Below the pieces are notes generated by a model. It was not told the origin of the DNA. It searched no databases and worked only from the letters and a program-made list of their open reading frames with translations. A stretch of 64,000 nt of DNA from Globomyces pollinis-pini (taxonomy: Eukaryota > Chytridiomycota > Chytridiomycetes > Rhizophydiales > Globomycetaceae). The stretch lies in NCBI GenBank assembly GCA_025399215.1, contig MU621115.1:1-64000 (forward strand). The letters are read 5' to 3'. Numbering within the stretch: the first letter of the stretch is position 1; each line of letters opens with the position of its first letter. Position numbers and translations under genes: made by a program. Positions 19,785 to 31,396 of the stretch are shown one piece after another.

Positions 19785-21685
19785 TAAAAATACAATTTGA
19801 TGGTTTTTTGAGTCGGATTCTGTTTGTATTTAAATGAAAATAATGCAAGGAATCCCATGTTCAAGCCATCAGGCTTTTGCGCACAGATTCTCGGGGGGAA
19901 ATAGCGAACGCCTCGTGATTTGAGGGCCCTGCGTCGCGACCTCTTCCAAACTAACCTTCAAAGCCCACTACGTATCCCGACTAGTTCTATTACCCATCTG
20001 CTGGCTGCTAGTTGCTTGTAATAAAAATGGCGACGTGTCATTTTGGTTGGTTCTTTCACACCTTCCGCACCAATGACCGTCTTTTGTAGACCAAATATAA
20101 ACTGTCCGTTCTCCTCTTGTTTGTCTGTTGCTCAGAAACATATTATTTTCTTCTCTTGAGTCGATATCAATTCATTGGCCTTTTCTAATTATAGCCAATG
20201 ACCATCAATTCCTCTTCCAATATTACTTGATTCGTTCTTGGAAGATTCCAAACATGTTTCAGTGCTACCTACCCTTTTGGACGACAACCTCCAAAAATAA
20301 CACCAACTCAGTCACCATCAAACTAGCATATGAATCAACGCAACCTCATCTTTATTCATTGGAGTTTATTGCTTTCGTATGCAGCGGTCGATAAAAAGTC
20401 TTTCACGAAAGACATTTCCGTGTGATAAAATGAAACTGATGAAATCAATGTGACCTTTTGGGAAACTCATGATTTCCTTTTACATCACTAAAATTAACTG
20501 TCACACCAGCCAACTTTAATTAAGATAGCGTTTCTCAAAATCAATGATAGTCATTCTATGACGTATAATTCGATAATAGTAAAGTCGGAACTTACCACAA
20601 TGAACGTTTGGACGATGGCCCACGTTACGTAAGTGAAGCAGGTAGGCTCCAATTGTCCATATGCATCGACCTAGTCTGGCCAACTCTGGCCAACTCCGAC
20701 CAAGTTCGATAGCCTCAAAAAACGAGTGGTTACAAAGTCTTACAAGAATGGGGCTTCTACTAAGGTTGGTGAGACTTTGTCTAACCAAAGACTGAGGCTT
20801 CGAGTTTGATTGTTGGTAAAGGGGCATGAGGCGATGGTCTAGTTCACGGTCCAATGGGCTTTTTCAATATCCCAACCCCAATTTTTTCAATCTTTTGTTA
20901 ATTAAACTACAATTCAACATCGAACTACAGTTTAATATCTAACTGCAGTATGTACTCTATCAACCCCATTGAATCAACATGAGTGGCCCATTGACATACC
21001 GGGTCCACACACGTTAAATCATATCATCCATAAATTACCAACTAAAGGGTCTAGTACTAGCGTATCCTTCAACGGTTAAACAACAAATCGTCTTCTTTCA
21101 GAACAATGAAACGGCCAATGCTTAGGCTGAAAGTGGGCCATCAAAGGTGTCTTTCATTGAGTAGATGATGGGCTCCATTTACACGAACCGCTGCCCATGA
21201 CTCATTCTCAGCCAACGTTCTTGATTAAAACTATAGAATCATCATCAATCTGTCTTTTGGATATATTGTGAACGTTCGTGAGCTATGGGAACGTTGACAA
21301 AGAACGTTTTGGTTTAATTGGTAACCAGGTTGATGTGGCATTTCACGGTATTTACTAGTAGTCAACGCAACTACTCAACGTTGTCCCGGGGATTCAAATA
21401 TACTCAATACTGGTATCGTAGAGATTCAAATCCATTTATTACTTAACTAACTGAAAATGTTGGTGGTTTAATCGCTTATCTAATCTTCTCTAGGTACCTG
21501 ACTTTCGGTGATAGCACATCTTATCTCAACTTCACCCACCACCATTCCATACCTTATTAATTTTCCATTTCAAAAACGTGATTTTTAGTCAACTTGATTG
21601 TTTCTGATTTTTATTCAAATGCTATGGTTATTCTAGAATTCCATGAAAAGCTGTTATGGATTGAAACTGCAATGTCCTAATGCTC
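19785..21685. other. Largest gene-free stretch (1.9 kb)
   Basis: Lies between the GATA factor start and the 3' end of the voltage-sensor-like gene. Near 19860-20000, just upstream of the GATA gene, it is relatively GC-rich and contains the palindrome GTCGCGAC. Around 20680-20710 there are short direct repeats of CTGGCCAACT. A 112-codon minus frame at 20516-20854 lacks hydrophobic segments, domains or splice support. I found no tRNA, rRNA or transposon features. It may be a long GATA-factor promoter. Confidence 0.4.
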
Positions 21686-22229
21686 TCAATATTCATCATC
21701 AAAGTTCACTGAGTAGTCATCTGCATTGGAGGGTATCAATTGAGCGCTAACACCTTGCACACTGTCTAAATCGATGTTGCGAGCGCTGTGTGATAATTGG
21801 GAATGGTTTCTATAAAGTAAATATGGAACCAATAAATGCGGACAAAGAGTATGAGAGAATTTGTACATAATTGTAGACTTACTTTTGAACCATGTTTGCC
21901 ATTCGTGTCAGTTGAATCACATTTCGAATGATTAACAAGACTTCTTCTGCTAACACTTCCGTATTTGATTCATTATCCCCGCAATTATGATCCAACATTA
22001 ATGCTACCATTAAAAATAATAGGATACCATAGCATATAATACAAAGAGCGATTACGGATACGTCTAAAATGTTGTAAGGAGAATCCCAAAAAGTTGATTG
22101 TACAGCTACAATTCTGAGAGTAGTTTCGACAGTCATAGTGACGATAATGATAAATTCCAATATATAAAACCAACTTGAAGGACAAGTTTGCAAGAGTGAC
22201 TTTGAAATAAGTAATTTAGCAATACCGTT
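21686..22229 (-). CDS. Voltage-sensor-like membrane protein, 5' end unresolved
   Basis: Two exons are clear: 22229 to about 21878 and a C-terminal exon ending in a TGA at 21686, separated by an intron of about 73 nt, long for this genome. The first has hydrophobic segments in the arrangement of a voltage-sensing domain: an S2-like helix with Glu...Arg (VETTLRIVA), an S3-like helix preceded by NILD, a third hydrophobic helix, then RNVIQLTRM with spaced arginines like a weak S4. The C-terminus is acidic. An upstream hydrophobic exon at about 22250-22345 (KLFYLLMAILSF) could be S1, but I could not join it in frame. It may be a TMEM266/Hv1-like or channel-derived protein without a pore; this is inference. 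Confidence 0.55.
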
Positions 22230-22522
22230 CTACATTTAATCAAATAAAAGCAAGTAATTACAATAGACAAATGAAAGATAGGATAGCCATCAACAGATAA
22301 AATAATTTGTAAGCATCACTATAATGAGAGTCATAAAGAGTACTGATGAATGATTTGATTTGCAATTGAATTCAAGTATTCTGAATTATTGATATGAACT
22401 GGGATTGAATTCCTTCTTCGAATTCCAATTTCTGGGTTCATGAAAAGTTGGTCAAACAAGAAACAGATTGGAAAATAATGGGGTAAAAAAACTGGAAAGG
22501 AATCAAATGGAATCCAATTTTA
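22230..22522. other. Unresolved 5' part of voltage-sensor-like gene and site-2 protease promoter
   Basis: The minus strand from 22345 to 22250 encodes a hydrophobic stretch (KLFYLLMAILSF) likely to be the missing first membrane segment of the voltage-sensor-like protein. It is followed by GT-AG boundaries, but the phase does not match the next exon. A further intron or an indel may intervene. The plus strand here holds the promoter of the site-2 protease. Confidence 0.35.
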
Positions 22523-24238
22523 ATGGAAACTTTTACTTTTTTTTTGTTTTGGATGGGAACAGGGTTGAGTTGGACTTGGTCCACTGCCACCATTTATCGT
22601 CACAAAGATTTCTTACCTTCTTTTCCTACTTTACGAGCATTCTTATCATATCCATATATAGTACCAACAATTGCTTGTTCAATAATCACTGCTTTATCTA
22701 CCTTGTTCTTACTTTGTTTGATCCTAAGCTGCTATGGTGGATTGGAATTTATATCCTCACATCATTTATCAAGTCTTTTAAATATTCCTATATCGTCTTT
22801 CCATGGATATTCTCTAGCTTTACCATCACAGTCTCTCTCTTTTCTATTAATGGTATACTTTTTTTTCTAATTCAAGGTTCCTGGTTTAACATTATCTATC
22901 ATCGCAAGCTGTTATTGGATCTTTACAATCTTCCTATCTTCAATTATACATGAATTTGGACATTCGTTATTAGCACTCATGTATCAAATTTACTCTCACA
23001 CTTAGTCATCACGTTGATTTAGTAGATTTGGGCATTTTTGTTCATTTTGGATTGCCAGGAGCTTTTGTAGCATTAGATGATACCCAATTCAATACTAAAT
23101 CAAACTATATCAAATTATTGATTTTATGTGCTGGGCGTAATTTAAATGGTTGACTTGATTATTTAGCATTACACAATTTTTTACTATGTATCATCTCTAA
23201 ATTTGCTTTATCAAATTTAATTACAATGTTTGCTTGGGGATACGCAATATCGAATCATGTTATGATACTAAACGTCAAACCAAACCTCGGATTGAATTCT
23301 CATTTCTATAAGGGTAGGCTTTTAAAAATTTGATACGTTTTGCAGGATTAGTGATTGATAGTATTAATGGTCATCAACTTGTAACTGGATTACAGGACTA
23401 CAAAGATACATTTGCAAAACAAACATTGAATAACGTCATTACAAAAAAATGTTTCTATCCTACAATTATACCAAAATCTGATATTCATTGCTGTTCAACG
23501 GCGACATTTGATTTCAAAAATACAACAAATTGTGTTTGGGATTTGAAATCTATTGAAACATTTCAGCTAATTACAAAACATATTACTCAAAATGAAGATA
23601 CTAATGGTATTATTCGTGGGATGAATATTTATCCAAATATGTGTAATTTGCTGTCCTTGGAATTCCTTGATGGGGTCGACTGTAATAGAAATGAGGACTG
23701 TTCCGAACATCAAGTGTGTATGGTAAAGTTGTAATAGTCTGTTAATTTATTAGGGAACTGCCTTATTTGACGATAAACGGATTATCAAGATGAATGTGTT
23801 TGACATTAGCTCCCCATCAAAAATGAAACCTATTACTTTCATTGGCTCCCCAAACTCTTTTTTATCGTCAGGTTTGTTATGTTCATGTTGAGTGTTAGTA
23901 CTGGTGACAGAGATACTACCTATTTGGCCTTTCCTCCCAAGATCCCTACCATATAATACTGAAATTATATTTAGGTATTTCAAAAGTTATGTTTATAAAT
24001 ACACACTAGATATCTTTACTCTCTCAATCTAACATTGGGATTTTTCAACCTTATACCAGCTTTCAAACTTGATGGATACCATATTCTATTAGTTCTTCCA
24101 AAATTGCTTAGAGATATTGGTGTATTGAAAAAGAAACACCTGGAGAGTTCATTATTTATTTGTCGACAAATTGTTTCGATCAATTCAATGTTGCTTGTAT
24201 TGATATGTGCATTGAGCATATTCAAACTCCTAATTTAA
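22523..24238 (+). CDS. MBTPS2: Site-2 protease (membrane-bound zinc metalloprotease)
   Basis: Spliced CDS of 503 residues with seven introns (24, 25, 30, 32, 31, 27, 35 nt). Site-2 proteases cut membrane-tethered transcription factors (SREBP, ATF6) within the bilayer. The zinc motif HEFGH is at about residues 135-139 inside a hydrophobic helix. CAGPLHN matches the conserved xGxxxN loop. A Cys-rich luminal/PDZ-like region follows (CNRNEDCSEHQVC). The third zinc ligand lies in the downstream FNLIPAFKLDG motif, as in the family (LDG). The N-terminal region has several further membrane segments. The final exon starts after a 35-nt intron (23979-24013 approx.). Whether this fungus uses it for sterol or hypoxia sensing is unknown. 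Confidence 0.92.
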
Positions 24239-24421
24239 TACGATTTGTTCAATAAACTGTACACCCTTTCATTATCATTTTCGTTCGATGTTCAAAAAAT
24301 ACTGCCTATTTCGCATTTGTTTACACCAAACAGTTAAGTCGCACAATGGTTACAAATCAACAATAGACCTTCATCAAACTGGTAACAAAAGTAAATCTAA
24401 CCTATTTGATAAGGAGCAGCG

Positions 24422-26620
24422 ATGGGTTGTAATATATCAACGAATCGCAATGCACAAGTTAGTGATTTCGATGTCAAAAGTGGACATTCAATTGCCCAAC
24501 TCAATACTGCACATACAGAGAAGCTAAAAACATTCATGAAAACCAGAAATGGTAGTAACCAAAAGGCGATCAAAGGCAAAGATTCGGTTGTAATTGTCAA
24601 TAATACACTTGGACCTGTAAAGAATCATTCCAGTGATAATCTTTAGGTGTCATTATTTGGCAATTTATATCAATATTCGTCCAGTACTGGTAGTTTATTG
24701 GATCTTGGAATGGATATCCAACCAAAACTATTTTTAATCGGATCACCAATTCATAGTTTTGTTTCCACGATTGCTGATGGTGATGATGATTCAGTTGTCA
24801 CAGACCAATCGTTTGGGATGGAACGGTTACCAAGTAAAGAAGAAGGTGTGGATAATACGACATATATACGAGAAGCCTTACGTAAAATCAAAATGTCGGA
24901 TCATAAACCACAAAGTGATGACCCATCCGTGTAATTCAATCATCTATTCATTATATAGACAAGCTTTACAGAAAGTTTGGGAAAGTCAAGAATGTGTTTT
25001 TGAAGCTCCAGATATATTTTCCATTACTGGATCTGTACATCGAAATTCCACCTCAGGATCTGATAATCAGTCCACATCCCCAAACATATCCGTAAACCAA
25101 AAATCTCTTGGTCAATCAAACAAATCCTCAATGAAATTACTCCGACGTCAATCGACTTCAAAATCAGCAGTGGTTAAACAAACATCACTTGGGAAAAATA
25201 AGATTATTTCGCAACCAATACTATCTCATACGGTAAGTAACAAATAATTTCAAACGTTTGTTTAGACATCTAATACAAAAAGTCTTTCTAAATCTGATTC
25301 AACCAAAGAATCAATTGCACGTACTGAACCATCAATGTCACTCAAGACTTCATTGAATACATTTATTGCCGATCAGCGTTTAACTCATGGTAAAAGAATT
25401 TGATTTGATAAATAGATGAATCTACTAATCCGAAAAGTGATCAATTAGGAAAAGTAGAACAACTTCAACCTGAAGATAGTTTGAAATTTTCAAATGTAAA
25501 GACTGTCAATGATGATTTCAATTCTCCCGAAGACGATTTTATCACAGAAGACTCACAAAAGTTTAAAACAAATAGCACTGAATTCAGATACCACGCACCA
25601 TATGAAAAAACTAATAGTTATAGTTTAAGAAAGAGTACAACGGATCAATCAATTAATAGTGGGGTAAACTCAGAAGGACATTTTAGAAGATCAAAGACAA
25701 CTCAAAGGGAAAATGAAAACACTTTGACACGGTTGTTGAGTAAGCATACATCCACAAGTGAAATGGACCCATTTAAAACCAAATTAGATGATACTAATGG
25801 AATGAGACGTAGTTCCACTACTCATCGAGCAAATTCAATACGAAGCAATTCATCATTATCAAGAATGAATTCTGCAAGAGATAAATCATCAATGAAATTA
25901 CCATCTAATATGGATGATACTCTCAGTCGTCAACGATCAAGACTTATTGAAGGTTCATTGCCAATTATTGTAGATCCAGCACCTGATTTAGAACCGTTTG
26001 TGATGTCTACTTCCGTCCTGAATGATACAATTGAAGAAAGTGAAGTTAAGAGTACATTTGAGATATCTAATGAACGAGAACACATCAAACTGCTGATTGA
26101 AAAGAGTATGGAAGGTCGTGAGATAGAAGAAGTTGGAGAGGAGGAAGAAGAAGATGGTAAATTTGAAAAGAATGCAATTCAAGGATCTATTCAAGAGGAA
26201 GAGAGTGGACAAATAGAAGAAGAAATACCGTATCGAAGATCTATTAGAATTATGCCTGATACTATACAAGAAGGATCTGATGAAAATATACCAGGTGAAT
26301 TTGGTGTAACGGATACCGAAAACTCAAAACAACTTGCATCCATAATGGAATCAATTATTCCCAGAAATAATTCAAATTTGTCCGAGATTATAGTCGAGAA
26401 AGGGCCAATCGCAAAAACTGATATGATTCCAAAGATGGAATCATGGGCAAAGGAGAATTCTATTTCAAGTACTAATGCCCACGTTTCGCAGAGTCAGTTA
26501 TCGTCATCAGAGACACAAATAGTGGACACTTCTTTATTCTCGAAAACTGTTGGACAACCTAAAAACTTTAACTCGACGAACCAAAACTTAAGCGATAGTT
26601 TACAAGAAACATTTCTATAA
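24422..26620 (+). CDS. Predicted N-myristoylated/palmitoylated, low-complexity protein
   Basis: Spliced CDS of 693 residues with four introns (30, 28, 33, 26 nt). It begins MGCNIS: Gly-2 with Ser-6 is an N-myristoylation signal, and Cys-3 a likely palmitoylation site, so attachment to a membrane is expected. A modest conserved-looking N-terminal region (about residues 60-200, including LFGNLYQY and ALQKVWESQE) precedes a long Ser/Thr/Asn/Glu-rich tail. The tail repeats basic-Ser motifs (RRQST, RRSKT, RRSST, SRQRS), typical targets of basophilic kinases such as PKA. An acidic block (EEVGEEEEED) lies near residue 500. I do not recognise the family. It may act as a membrane-tethered scaffold; that is inference from the lipidation signal only. 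Confidence 0.75.
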
Positions 26621-26707
26621 ATTAATTTGTTGTTTATCTACTGTAAATAAAGAAATTAAACGAATAGACTGACTCTAAGATTGAAAAGGCAAGTATATTA
26701 TTCAAAA

Positions 26708-28101
26708 TTAAACTCTTTCCAATAAAACTGCAATACCTTGTCCACCTCCAATACAGGCTGAACCGATTGCGTATTTACCTTGGGTTCGGTGTAATTCATA
26801 AGTTAAGTGAGTCAAGATACGAGCACCAGATGCACCAAGTGGATGACTATTGTTTAGAAAATCAAGCTTACCCCATAGCAATTGAACCACCATTTTGGTT
26901 GACCTTGTTAACATCAAGACCAAGTTCTTTTACACAAGCTAATACCTGAGCGGCAAAGGCTTCGTTAATTTCTACAAGATCGACATCGGCTAGGGAGATT
27001 CCGGTTCGTTTAAGTAGATTTTGGATGGCTGGGACTGGGCCAATACCCATAATGGTTGGTTCACAACCAGTGTAATACCAATCGACAATTCGTGCCAAAG
27101 GTTTAATTCCGTTCTCTTTAACTGCTTCTTCTCCAGCAACAACCAAACTACAAGCACCATCGGAAATACCAGATGCGTTACTAGAGTTTAGCGATCGATT
27201 TAATTACCCAGCAGTGACCAAACCAATGTCTTTGATGAAAACAGGTTTTAGCTTTTGTAGGGAAGCGATGGTAGTTTCTGGTCGTGCGTGTTCATCATAG
27301 TCAAATTGTTCAACTCCTTTTCGTGACTTTAATTCTACAGGAGCAATTTCTGACTTGAAAATTCCTTCCTTGTGAGCTATAATTAGAAATAAATATACAA
27401 AGAAATACCTTTAGCCCATCGTTGTTGACTCATTAAAGCATATTCATCAACTTCTTGACGGGTAATTCCATACATTTTGCCAAGGTTTTCTAAATATTTT
27501 ATCATAACAATCAAATACCAGCAGTGATACCCATAGGGGTTTTTGTTGGATAAGAATCAGTCAACGCACTGGCCAAAGAATCCTCCAATTTCATATCAAT
27601 ACCGAATCTGGCACCAGTTCTAGCACCTCGCAAAACATGTGGAGCTTGACTCATACTTTCAGTACCACCAGCCAACACAATCTACAGATTAGACCAAAAA
27701 ACACAACAAACTTTTGCTTCATCCAACAAAATTTCTTGTGCAGCATTGATAACAGATTGGAAACCAGAACCACATAAGCGATTGATGGTTAAACCAGGGG
27801 TTTCAATTGCAAGTCCAGCTCTTAATCCAATATGACGTGCAAGGTAAGGAGCATCTGAGAGTGAACTTGACAATAAAATACCTGCGGAAGTTCCAACGAC
27901 ATTACCATAGATAGTTGAGTCGACTTTGGTTCCTTCTGGTAACTGTTTTATAGCAGCAACGGAAGCCAAACCACCCAATTCAGTAGCCGTGAAGTTAGCG
28001 AGTTTCCCACTGAAAGCACCCCAAGGCTAACATCAGTGAAAACGAGGACTTACTGTTCTTTTAGCAGCTACAATATAAACGTTTTTTGATAATCTGGACA
28101 T
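26708..28101 (-). CDS. ACAA2: 3-ketoacyl-CoA thiolase, mitochondrial (ACAA2) type
   Basis: Spliced CDS of 407 residues with six introns (27, 30, 29, 32, 27, 25 nt). It catalyses thiolytic cleavage of 3-ketoacyl-CoA in beta-oxidation or the reverse condensation. The nucleophile Cys lies in [20 protein letters not shown] follows, and the second catalytic set is NEAFAAQ, HPLGASG and CIGGGQG. Family-typical order and length match ACAA2 from end to end (VVAAKRT start region, DEHARP, GIGPVPA). There is no obvious cleavable presequence beyond the first residues, as in animal ACAA2, whose N-terminus serves as a non-cleaved signal. Together with ETF-alpha in this window it fits mitochondrial fatty-acid oxidation. 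Confidence 0.95.
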
Positions 28102-29144
28102 GGATTACTATAACGAAGGAAAGTTATCTGAGTGGAAATCAGTCGGTGAAACTTCAGTTGCCCGATGACCCAACACTCACGTGCAAACTTGAATGGTTCA
28201 AGTCACGTCGATTCCTTGCTTTACTCTGCTTATCCTGTACATTATCGTTGTAGCAGCAAATGATTTACTTTATTTCAAGTGTACTTCCTGTTGTGAGTAT
28301 TCAAGTATAGCAATTCGCTAACAAAATGAGATAATCTGGAGCGAACTGAATCAGATTTCATATGATTGATATCCCTTCAATAAATTAAAAAACGGTGTTT
28401 GTTTCCTTATCTTGTTTGAGAGCAATTATATGATATCAGTCCAAGGAATAAATAGTTGCCTGGTATATTTGATTCAAGGAAACACAGAAAAGAGGCCTGT
28501 GTACAAAAGCGCAAGAGACTATGATCCTGACTGTTAATCAAATAAGAATAACACTCTCACTGATACTGTCTTTATATCTTTTCTCAACAGTTTCCGTTGC
28601 CAGTGTAAAAAGTGAAGATTCCCTACCACAGTGTCTACATCTACATCCTACCAAGATAGCTGAACGAAGTAGATAATTTTATATCTGTGCTATCATAATT
28701 CAAGTTATTTTGTTCACTTTCGGATTGGATTGTCTCCTTTTTAAGGCAAGGCTTTGTTTCGTGATGGAACAACCTCTTGCTCAATTCTCGCTATCTGCGT
28801 TGATAGATTCTTTGTGAACTGTAATTACTTCATATGCCGATTTTTTTCAACTATGAACTAGCCGCAAGTTCAATATGAAATCGAAACGAGATTGTATCCA
28901 AGTTTCGGTGAATACTCTTCGTACAAACCTACACTGCATCTGAACACTATACTAATTCATTTCATACTTGATTATGCATGCTTGCATTTTCCGTATTGGG
29001 AAATTATTCACAATGAAGCTACGGTCTGTGTAGGGAGAAGCAGTAACACAGCGAAGGGCTCTGCACTTCTATTGTGAATCATTCGATAGCTGGGAACATA
29101 TAAAGTCCCGTACATTAGCAACTTTCTGGCAGTAAACTTCCAAT
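28102..29144. other. Divergent intergenic region, thiolase / HMG gene
   Basis: About 1 kb between two divergently transcribed genes. No supported frame; a 61-codon plus-strand frame at 28892-29077 has no features. It presumably contains both promoters. No repeat or RNA gene seen. Confidence 0.5.
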
Positions 29145-29600
29145 ATGGCACAAGAATCATTTTCTGTAAATCAAAAGAAACCAATGAATGCATTCTTTCT
29201 TTATCGTAAGGCAATAAAAGGCAAAATCATGAGTGAATATGGCGTGTCAAAGAGTCAAGATATATCCGTTCTAGCTGGGAAAGCTTGGGCTATGGAATCA
29301 GACGAAACTAAACACAAATATCATCAATTGGCTTATCAAAATCGATTCGATTTGGAAGTAGAAAAACAGAAACATCAAAAGCGGTTTGTTGATCAATTGT
29401 TCAGTCAAATGTACCTCAAAGATGAAAAGCCTGTGGACTTACATCCAGCAAATGTTCATGTATACGTACATGATAACCAAGGGGCAATTCGTGATTTATA
29501 TAACCAATACCTTCCAATGAAATCACATTCGACACAAGCACTTAACGGAGAATATAATTTAGACCTACTTTTAAAATCGATTATATCTTCAGGGTTGTAA
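29145..29600 (+). CDS. HMG-box protein of MATA_HMG type
   Basis: An intronless 151-residue protein. The HMG box spans about residues 11-80: KKPMNAFFLYRKA opens it, ISVLAGKAW with ES-DE marks the middle, and KHKYHQLAYQ closes it. This is the single-box, sequence-specific subclass that includes fungal mating-type (MATA, sexM/sexP) and other regulatory HMG proteins. The C-terminal half has no recognised domain. The flanking genes are thiolase and an 8-Cys membrane gene; I see no TPT transporter or RNA helicase directly beside it, the neighbours that mark the sex locus in Mucoromycota. It may be a mating-type-like factor or one of many autosomal HMG regulators. Confidence 0.85.
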   Translation: MAQESFSVNQKKPMNAFFLYRKAIKGKIMSEYGVSKSQDISVLAGKAWAMESDETKHKYHQLAYQNRFDLEVEKQKHQKRFVDQLFSQMYLKDEKPVDLHPANVHVYVHDNQGAIRDLYNQYLPMKSHSTQALNGEYNLDLLLKSIISSGL

Positions 29601-29804
29601 ATGATACTGCTTCTCGTATATCTCTCTATCGACGTGGTCAATCAACACACCACTATTTGATCTGTACTGTAACGTAACAAGTACAAATCATGATGAATCA
29701 ATAATTTGGAGTGTCAATCATACAATCAGTTGTGGCATGAAATCTCACAGTTTTTAATTCGAATAAAGCTTAATCAGGCGATATATCATTATTTATAAAA
29801 TTAA

Positions 29805-30380
29805 CTATAACGGATGTTTTGAATCTGGAGATGCCGATTTCTGTTCAATGGGTTCCAAATTGCTGTACCTATCCCGATGTAAAGATGAAAATAGTGGACT
29901 CAGCGACGAGCTATTTCGTCTCTTTGCGTATCCATCTTCATTGTTTAGATCTAGTGTTGCATCCTTTGAAAAGTAGTCAGGTTTATCGTTTAATAATACA
30001 ATTCCAAAAAAAATTATACAAATTACCAACATGCAAAGCATAGCTGAGACTGCTATAATGCGCACTGGTTCGTCAATATAGTGGTGAACTGATTTGTGAT
30101 GTTTTGGAGAATGAGTGTGAGTCGAACTGGCAGTTGTCGTTCCTACACTTAAAACAAACGAAATACCAGTAGGGTTACTATTAACAGCTTGGAAAGAAGG
30201 ATTTTGAGAAGTGAATCTAGTCCTGATTTTTGTAGGAAAAGCCAAGTTATGGGGACAATCATTTGGGTATGCATGGGTGCATCCACTTGCCGTGCATTCC
30301 CCAGAGGATAATACATTGATCAATCCGACTATGATCGGTGTACAGGCATATCCGCTGCAGCAACTGCAGATGCATGACAT
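29805..30380 (-). CDS. 8-Cys membrane protein family, member 3 (short-tail form)
   Basis: An intronless 191-residue protein. The 8-Cys domain starts at residue 3 (C3, 5, 7, 8, 13, 29, 34, 42), keeping the family spacing. A longer juxtamembrane spacer rich in Ser/Thr/His (about residues 55-105) separates it from the membrane segment (about 108-132). The cytoplasmic tail is charged and Ser-rich, without the Pro/Gln/Tyr region, glycine zipper or C-terminal box. With the two distal genes at 35385 and 36069 it forms a short-tail subgroup starting MSCIC. The function is unknown. Confidence 0.8.
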   Translation of the reverse strand: MSCICSCCSGYACTPIIVGLINVLSSGECTASGCTHAYPNDCPHNLAFPTKIRTRFTSQNPSFQAVNSNPTGISFVLSVGTTTASSTHTHSPKHHKSVHHYIDEPVRIIAVSAMLCMLVICIIFFGIVLLNDKPDYFSKDATLDLNNEDGYAKRRNSSSLSPLFSSLHRDRYSNLEPIEQKSASPDSKHPL

Positions 30381-30480
30381 TTTGGAAGTTAGTTAAAGAA
30401 CAACTTTTTAACAACTCCGCCATCCTATCAATTCAATAATGTAAAATTTAACTCCAAATAGTTTATTAAAAAAACCAACA

Positions 30481-31238
30481 CTACCAGGAATCGGTAGTTG
30501 TCTGGTTGATGTTACCGAAGCCATCGTTATTATACGTAGTGGTTTGTTGTTCTGTTCCAAAGGGTGTATACGATGTAGTTGAATTTTCGTAATGGGTAGC
30601 AGTATTATTATTATATCCTCCTGAGTTATATCCTCCTCCATGGTGATGATGGTGACGACCTCCTCCAGAAAGTGCATTGTTTAATAATGCACCACCAACT
30701 AAACCCGCTGCCAATCCTCCTGCCCCTGCTAGTGCTGGATTTACACCTGATGATTGCTGAGGTGCTGGCGCGTATGCTGGTTGTCCATACCCATAACCTG
30801 GTTGCTGATATGTTGGGGGAGTATTGTACATCGGTGGTTGGGAATACGTTGGTTTTGAATTCCTTCTACATGCCATTACACAACAGCCAATTATTAGAGC
30901 AAGTATAACAATAACAATTATTAATGACGTGAATGAAAATGAACCTAGTGGTTAAATTATCGATCTAGTTACTTCCCCTTGTTCCTGCGCGGTTACCTGT
31001 ATTTCCATTATTTCCATTATTAGGAGAACTGTTAAACTGTGTAGTAATCTTTCCTGGAGATGCGAGATTTTTCATACATGGTCCTAACAATAGATGAATA
31101 TAAATTAAATAAACCTGGAAATGCGGAAGTACAGCTCGCAGCTACACATTGAGATGCGACTTGCGCATTTATAGAACCAATCAGAGTAGTGACGCAATTA
31201 ATACCTTGGCAGCAAAAACAAGTACATGATGATGGCAT
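30481..31238 (-). CDS. 8-Cys membrane protein family, member 4 (long form)
   Basis: Spliced CDS of 232 residues with exons 31238-31115, 31083-30973 and 30944-30481 (introns 31 and 28 nt). The first intron splits the codon just before the eighth cysteine, and the resulting spacing (x7) matches the other members exactly, which supports the splice. After an Asn/Gly-rich spacer and membrane segment comes a tail with PPMY and PPTY (PPxY motifs), a glycine zipper (AGAGGLAAGLVGGALL), His5, and the C-terminal box (GTEQQT...YNNDGFGNINQT) ending DSW. It shows that the family retains its pattern through splicing. Confidence 0.82.
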
Positions 31239-31396
31239 CAGAAAGGTTAAAAACACATTTTTGAAGAGTCTGTTCTCTGTCGGAGTTTAATTACGGCAGC
31301 AAATCTAAACGCTGATGCACTAGACAATATGAATTTATAATCAGTTAGATATATTATAAAAGAAGTTGAACCAATATTATTTAGTTTAATAAGTAC

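Noticed and set aside
20516..20854. 112-codon minus-strand frame in the large gene-free region
   Set aside because: No domain, membrane segment or splice signals, and it contains short local repeats; a chance frame is more likely.
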